From contig NZ_JACHMZ010000001.1 of assembly GCF_014205165.1 (NCBI RefSeq), forward strand, positions 4,508,501 to 4,572,500: DNA of 64,000 nt, given 5' to 3'. A program made the translations under genes and the position numbers. The notes under the pieces were generated by a model that ran no database searches, was not told where the DNA came from, and saw only the letters and a program-made list of their open reading frames with translations. Below are positions 61,601 through 64,000 of the stretch, one piece after another. Each line of letters opens with the position of its first letter. Position 1 is the stretch's first letter. The stretch comes from Micromonospora carbonacea. Lineage in GTDB: Bacteria; Actinomycetota; Actinomycetes; Mycobacteriales; Micromonosporaceae.

Positions 61601-64000
61601 GAAGATGCCGGGGGTGGCCATGACGGTGGCGCCGCCGGCGAGGGCGAGGTCGCACTCCCCCGCCTGGAGGGCCTGCGCGGCGAGGTGCAGGGCGACCAGC
61701 GACGACGAGCAGGCCGTGTCGACGGTGACGGCGGGGCCGTGCAGCCCGAAGGTGTACGACAGCCGACCCGAGATGACGCTCGCGGAGGTGCCGGTGGCGA
61801 GGTAGTTCTCGTCGACGTCCCCGGCGGCCATCAGCAGCGAGCCGTAGTCCTGGCCGTTGGTGCCGACGTACACGCCGGTGCGGCTGCCGCGCAGCGCGGT
61901 CGGGTCGATCCGGGCCCGCTCGAACGCCTCCCAGGTGGCCTCCAGCAGCAGCCGCTGCTGCGGGTCCATGGCGAGGGCCTCGCGGGGGCTGATGCCGAAG
62001 AAGGCGGGGTCGAACTCGCCGGCCCCGGCGACGAAGCCGCCCTCCCGCACGTAGCTGGTGCCGAGGTGCTCGGGGTCGGGGTGGTACAGCTCGGCGATGT
62101 TCCAGCCGCGCTCGCCGGGCATCAGGGTCATCGCGTCGGTGCCGGTGGCGAGGAGGTCCCAGAGCTGCTCCGGTGAGCTGACCCCGCCGGGGAACCGGCA
62201 GCTCATCGCGACGATGGCGACGGGCTCGCGGTGGGTGTCGGTGCCGGCGGCGACGACGTCGCCGGGGGTGTCGCCGGGTAGCCGGTTGGTCAGCCCGTGC
62301 AGGTGGGCGGCCAGCTCGGCGACGGTGGGGTGGTCGAACACGAGGGTGGCGGGCAGGGTCGTGCCCGTCTCGGCGGTGAGCCGGTTGCGCAGCTCGACGG
62401 CGGTGAGCGAGTCGAAGCCGAGGTCGCGGAAGGCGCGGTCGGGCAGCGGCCGCCCGGCCGGGTAGCCGAGCACCGCGGCGGCCTGGGTGCGCACCAGCTC
62501 GGTGAGCTGCGCCAGGGACCGGCCGACGACGACGGCCCGGACGGGGCCGCTCGCCACGGCGGGCACCCCGGGCAGGGCAGAGATCAGCGGGTTCGGCCGC
62601 CCCCAGGACGCGGCGAGGCGTCCCCAGTCGACGTCGGCGACGGTGACGGCCGGCCCGGCGGCGTTGACGACCCGGCCGAGGGCGGTGACGGCCTCGGCGG
62701 CGGGCAGCGGGTTGATGCCGCCCCGGGTGAGCCGGGCGGTGAGCGCGGCGGTGGTGGCGGCCATCCCGTCGGCGGCCCACGCGCCCCAGGCGACGGCGGT
62801 GGCGGGCAGCCCCTGGGCGTGCCGCCACGCGGCGAACGCGTCGAGGTAGGCGTTGGCCGCCGCGTAGTTGCCCTGCCCGGCGCTGCCGACGACCCCGGCG
62901 AGGGAGGAGAACAGCACGAACGCGTCGAGGTCCCGGCCGGCGGTGGCGTCGTGCAGCACCCGGGCGGCGGTGGCCTTGCCGGCGAGGACGGCCTGCATCC
63001 GGTCGAGGTCGAGGCCGTCGAGGACGCCGTCGTCGACGATCCCGGCGGTGTGCACGACTGCGGTGAGCGCGGGCAGCCCGGCGACGAGCGCGGCGACCGC
63101 CTCGCGGTCGGTGACGTCGCAGGCGACGACCCGCACCGCCCCGGCCCCGCCCAGCTCCTCGACCAGCCCGTCGGCACCGGGAGCGTCCGGGCCACGCCGG
63201 GAGGCCAGCACCACCTCGGCCGCCCCGTTGGCCAGCAACCAGCGGGCGGTGTGCCGACCCAACGCGCCCGTGCCACCGGTGACCAGCACCGTCCCCGACG
63301 GCCGCCACCCCGAACCGACCGGCGCGGCGGCCGGCACCAGCCGTCGGCCGAGGACGCCCTGCGGGCGGATCGCCACCTGGTCGTGGCCGGCGTCGGCGAG
63401 GACGGCGAGCAGGGCGTCCCCGCTCGCCCGGTCGAGCCGGTCGTCGCCGCTGTCGCTGCCGCTGCCGGGCAGGTCGACGCCGCTGCCAGTGGCGGGCAGG
63501 TCGACGAGGCCGCCCCAGCGGTCGGGCTGTTCGAGGGCGATCACCCGCCCGAGGCCCCAGGCGGCCGCGGCCGACGGGTCGGCGACGCGCTCGCCGCCGC
63601 CGACGGAGACCGCCCCCCGGGTGAGGCACCACAGCCGGCCGGGCAGTCCGGTGTCGGCGAGCGCCTGGGCGAGGGTGAGCAGGAGCGCGGTGCCGGTGGG
63701 CACGGCGGGGGCGTCCGGCAGCGGCACGTCCCGCTCGGGCAGCAGGCAGACCACCCCGGCCCACCCCGTCTCCCCGCCCGCGCTGCCCGGCTCCCCGAGC
63801 CGCCGCAGCGCGTCCCCCAGCTCGCCCCGCCCGACCCCACCGCCGACGCCGAGCACCTCGACCCGCGCCCCACCCCGGCGCAGCGCCGCCACCACCCCGC
63901 GATCTTGCAGTTCCAGCCCCGACAAAAGCCTCGTTCCGCCCGTTTCGGGGGCCGCAAGTGCAAGATCGGCGGGGTGGATGGGGGTGACGACCAGCCAGCG
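52619..64000 (-). CDS. type I PKS-A (5'-truncated by window): [..KR-ACP] + two KS-ATmm-KR-ACP modules
   Basis: The frame runs without a stop to the right edge, entering inside a KR structural subdomain, so the gene starts outside the window; 3793 residues are visible (numbered from the edge). First partial module: [10 protein letters not shown] near 237, VDD, Tyr379; ACP Ser531. Second: KS Cys764; AT GHSQGE Ser1232, YASH (methylmalonyl); KR near 1810, LDD, Tyr1953; ACP Ser2122. Third: KS Cys2353; AT Ser2810, YASH (methylmalonyl); KR near 3357, LDD, Tyr3501, but Ala3488 replaces the catalytic Ser; ACP Ser3670. C-terminal docking ends [18 protein letters not shown] at 63925 is not a credible start. 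A palindromic 69-bp element sits in frame near the edge, and a Glu/Gln/Ala pentapeptide repeat lies in the second module's KS-AT linker. Confidence 0.92.
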   Translation of the reverse strand, partial: RWLVVTPIHPADLALAAPETGGTRLLSGLELQDRGVVAALRRGGARVEVLGVGGGVGRGELGDALRRLGEPGSAGGETGWAGVVCLLPERDVPLPDAPAVPTGTALLLTLAQALADTGLPGRLWCLTRGAVSVGGGERVADPSAAAAWGLGRVIALEQPDRWGGLVDLPATGSGVDLPGSGSDSGDDRLDRASGDALLAVLADAGHDQVAIRPQGVLGRRLVPAAAPVGSGWRPSGTVLVTGGTGALGRHTARWLLANGAAEVVLASRRGPDAPGADGLVEELGGAGAVRVVACDVTDREAVAALVAGLPALTAVVHTAGIVDDGVLDGLDLDRMQAVLAGKATAARVLHDATAGRDLDAFVLFSSLAGVVGSAGQGNYAAANAYLDAFAAWRHAQGLPATAVAWGAWAADGMAATTAALTARLTRGGINPLPAAEAVTALGRVVNAAGPAVTVADVDWGRLAASWGRPNPLISALPGVPAVASGPVRAVVVGRSLAQLTELVRTQAAAVLGYPAGRPLPDRAFRDLGFDSLTAVELRNRLTAETGTTLPATLVFDHPTVAELAAHLHGLTNRLPGDTPGDVVAAGTDTHREPVAIVAMSCRFPGGVSSPEQLWDLLATGTDAMTLMPGERGWNIAELYHPDPEHLGTSYVREGGFVAGAGEFDPAFFGISPREALAMDPQQRLLLEATWEAFERARIDPTALRGSRTGVYVGTNGQDYGSLLMAAGDVDENYLATGTSASVISGRLSYTFGLHGPAVTVDTACSSSLVALHLAAQALQAGECDLALAGGATVMATPGIFVGFSRQRGLAADGRCKPFAGAADGTGWGEGVGLLVLQRLSDARRDGNPVLAVVRGSAVNQDGASNGLTAPNGPAQQRVIRQALANAGLTADQVDAVEAHGTGTTLGDPIEAQALLATYGQDRPADRPLWLGSIKSNVGHTQAAAGVAGVIKMVLAMRHGVLPPTLHVDEPTPHVDWSAGHVALLTEARPWEPADGVRRAGVSSFGISGTNVHTILEQAPEEEPAQEQAAQEEPAQEEAAQEEAAQEQAAGPARELPWVLSGRTADALAARARDLAAHLDTVADDALADVGWSLVDTRAAHDHRAVVLAADRAGLTAALGELAAGRPAPDTVTGTGTPGEVAFVFPGQGSQWVGMAAELLDTAPVFADTFAACAEALRPHVDWSPVDVVRGAPDAPSLERVDVVQPTLFAVGVSLAALWQSYGVRPAAVVGHSQGEIAAAYVAGALTLDDAAAVVALRSRIIAGIAGDGGMVSVATTADEATATIARWDGRVALAAVNGPTSVVVSGDSAALDELVAHYEARDTRVRRVPVDYASHSAHVEPLREQLLALLAGLTPRTGEIRFRSTVEGDWLDTAALDADYWYRNLRRTVRFDEAVRSLVAAGYQTFVEVSAHPVLTMAVQESVELAAADPGAVTVTGTLRRNEGDLGRFHRAAAEVFTGGTPVDWRPAYAGLPARRRDLPTYPFQRQLYWPRPATATTAPAAVPAGPADESDARFWAAVEDGDLAALTAELAAATDGGTVPEAAFADVLPALTAWRRRHRDQATIDSWRYRDAWLPVGADGGDEPALAGTWWLVTGPDDTAADTGTDGSAAGPQQADAALAAFTRDALARHGATVVPVALAGERTDRDALAARLRDLAAAHPAAGIVSLLALDETPTPTHRHVPVGFAGTVTLTQALGDAGVRAPLWALTRGAVSTDPADPLPHPGQQLAWGFGRVAALEHPDRWGGLVDLPADPDDTTARRLARVLAGADGEDQVALRRAGAFGRRLLRAPLGDAPATRAWRPSGTALVTGGTGALGGHMARWLAANGASHLVLLSRRGRQADGIAELEAELTGLGARVTVAACDAADRDALAAVLADLPTEHPLTAVVHTAAVLDDSVVSALTLDQVDYALSAKVTAALNLHELTRDHDLDAFVLFSSMAGTVGSSGVGNYAPGNAFLNALAEHRRGLGLPATSIGWGAWGGGGMAEGDFGRMLHRHGAPEMHPRLAVAALHQAVEHDETYLTISHIAWDRFYVAFTATRPGPLIAEIPEAQQLAASKGVAEATETDDAGPAAAFGRMSADERRAALLDLVRGQAATVLKYAGGDAVDPHHAFRDLGFDSVTAVELRNRLATATGLRLPVTLVFDYPTPTVLARHLHEELGGGAETVTQNASVPLADDEPVAIVAMSCRFPGGAVDPERFWQMLHAGRDAVSDLPGDRGWDIDRLYDPDPYSSGTSYVRSGAFLYEAADFDAAFFGISPREALAMDPQQRLLLEASWEAVERAGVDPAGLRGSRTGVFVGTNGQDYGALLMVAVDDVEGFAGTGNAASVVSGRVAYALGLEGPAVSVDTACSSSLVALHLAVQALRRGECDLALAGGVTVMATPGLFVEFSRQRGLAADGRCKAFAAGADGTGWGEGVGVLLVERLSDARRNGHRVLAVVRGSAVNQDGASNGLTAPNGPSQQRVIRQALASAGLSAADVDVVEAHGTGTTLGDPIEAQALLATYGQDRGDAAPLLLGSVKSNIGHTQAAAGVAGIIKMVLAMREGVVPATLHVDAPSPHIDWSAGAVELATEATPWPGTGRVRRSAVSSFGISGTNAHVILELPEDLPAAEAPDTDDAGGPGLIAAGVTVWPVSARSKAALAGQAARLARHLREHGGVEPAVVGWSLATTRSTFDQRAAVVGSGLPELLSGLDALASGLPAGNVVSGVASGHGVGPVFVFPGQGAQSARMAAGLVGRTPVFDAQLAECQRALAPFLDVDLVSVLTGDDESWLERVEVVQPVLWAVGVALAAVWEHAGVSPQAVVGHSQGEIGAACVAGILSLDDAAKTVALRSRALAVLRGTGAMASVDLSAVAVTARLAQFPGVGVAAVNGPATVVVSGPPQPVADLVDACQADGVRARLIPVDYASHSPSVQDVAERLRADLADVTPQPGRVRLVSTLTGDWVDPGSMTADYWYDNLRQTVQFDAAVRVAVAVGHTTFVEISPHPVLTMPVTAILDDAGVTGHTIGSLRRGDDDPTRLLTNLAAAHAIGLPVDLTKVLAEAGTVPLPTYAFDRDRFWPTKAELAGAEEAPSGVDSAFWAAVEREDLAALAELTAQDAADSLERLGAALPVLASWRRQQRERSTLDDLRYRAVWQPYTGTPVSFLSGDWWVVADERRAGEGEAAVAELTRRGADVRLVLLPEDLTDRAAVAAHLAAATGDGDGGRAPADGVLSLLALADGAVDDTQPVPPFLARSLALVQALGDLDVAAPLWCVTRGAAGTTRGGTVDRPEQSLLWGLGRVVALEHPERWGGLVDVPATLDDHGWDLLCAALAGLDGEDQVAVDGATILVRRLVRAPGGTPAADEPDHRGTTLVTGGTGALGAEVARWLAARGAEHLLLVSRRGVDAPGTADLVRELTGAGTRVTVAACDVADRAALAKLLAEVPADAPLTAVVHAAGVLDDGVLDGLTADRIATVLRPKVLGALHLHELTVGRELRAFVLFSAMAGQLGAAGQGSYAAANAYLDALAEQRHRQGLPATSIAWGPWAAGGMAAADPAVEERRRRTGVARLDTAPALAALAACVARREPATLVAGIDWARYVPGFVAVRPSPLLAGIAEAQQAAAARADDAGPTAESLAALLAGQTDAERRKTLLDLVRGQAAAVLGHASMDAVEPDRAFRELGFDSLTAVELRNRLTAATGVRLPATVVFDYPTAAGLAEYVRAAVVDGGVVAVAPVFGELDRLEAALTGSAPDRSARIRITERLRALLASLNADDAPAGAGGDTVAEKLQDATPDEVFDFIDRELGVS
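54830..55890 (-). repeat. near-identical AT cassette, copy in PKS-A last module
   Basis: The methylmalonyl AT and post-AT linker shared with PKS-B, PKS-C and PKS-D. The methylmalonyl AT of the preceding PKS-A module (about 59.6-60.6 kb) is clearly different and does not belong to this set. Boundaries are approximate. Confidence 0.7.
60857..60931 (-). repeat. 15-bp minisatellite encoding AQE-rich pentapeptides
   Basis: Five head-to-tail copies of a 15-base unit like GGCCTCCTCCTGCGC (plus strand) encode (E/Q)(P/A)AQE repeats, with a degenerate copy on the left. They lie in the linker between KS and AT of the second PKS-A module. The period is a multiple of three, so copy-number changes would stay in frame. 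Confidence 0.85.
63900..63968. repeat. palindromic mini-element (MITE/REP-like) inserted in frame in PKS-A
   Basis: CGATCTTGCA (63900-63909) and TGCAAGATCG (63959-63968) are perfect 10-bp terminal inverted repeats. The similarity continues inward imperfectly for about 24 bases (CTTGCAGTTCCAGCCCC against CTTGCACTTGCGGCCCC). The whole element is 69 bp, exactly 23 codons, and keeps the PKS frame open. It falls in the KR structural subdomain of the partial module. It resembles palindromic repeats I associate with Micromonosporaceae, which is unverified. Confidence 0.7.

Noticed and set aside
53048..62176. A 3000-codon plus-strand frame antisense to PKS-A
   Set aside because: Same low-complexity shadow pattern; the real coding strand is minus.

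Overview
The window is very GC-rich DNA, with strong G/C at third codon positions and frequent GTG starts. Together with the gene content this points to a filamentous actinomycete, most likely Micromonosporaceae. That assignment is an inference from composition and gene families, not from a marker gene.

Left part (about 1-6.4 kb): a 2H phosphoesterase, a family 8 glycosyltransferase, a RecD2-type helicase, a DUF5988-like small protein and an ABC-2 exporter pair. Most of this looks like ordinary chromosome flanking the cluster, although the exporter may serve it.

Middle part (about 6.7-23 kb): accessory and regulatory genes of a type I polyketide cluster. These are a HAD phosphatase of the RifM (AHBA-associated) type, a MatB-type malonyl/methylmalonyl-CoA synthetase, a Sfp-type phosphopantetheinyl transferase, a cold-shock-domain protein, a second degenerate MatB-like protein, two tandem large LuxR-family (LAL) regulators, a GT1 macrolide-type glycosyltransferase and an ABC-2 drug exporter. 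A 1.5-kb non-coding stretch precedes the first LAL gene.

Right part (22.95-64 kb): five collinear modular PKS genes on the minus strand, so biosynthesis runs right to left. The first enters from beyond the right edge. In synthesis order: PKS-A [..KR-ACP][KS-ATmm-KR-ACP][KS-ATmm-KR*-ACP]; PKS-B [KS-ATm-DH-KR-ACP][KS-ATmm-DH-KR-ACP]; PKS-C [KS-ATmm-KR-ACP]; PKS-D [KS-ATmm-KR-ACP][KS-ATm-KR(A type)-ACP]; PKS-E [KS-ATm-ACP-TE]. Here m is malonyl, mm is methylmalonyl and * marks a KR lacking its catalytic serine. No ER domain is present. The TE ends the line, so the product is probably a glycosylated polypropionate macrolide with a methylated conjugated diene and a 3-keto end that could close to a hemiketal.

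Proposed division of labour: MatB supplies extender CoA, the PPTase activates the ACPs, the PKS line builds and releases the lactone, the glycosyltransferase decorates it, the ABC pair next to it exports it, and the two LAL proteins control expression. A short motif of the form CCCCTAnCGG recurs in the control regions and is a candidate shared operator.

The main anomalies are an in-frame palindromic mini-element inside the first PKS gene, a KR with Ser to Ala, a MatB paralogue that has lost its catalytic lysines, and four nearly identical AT cassettes that suggest gene conversion.
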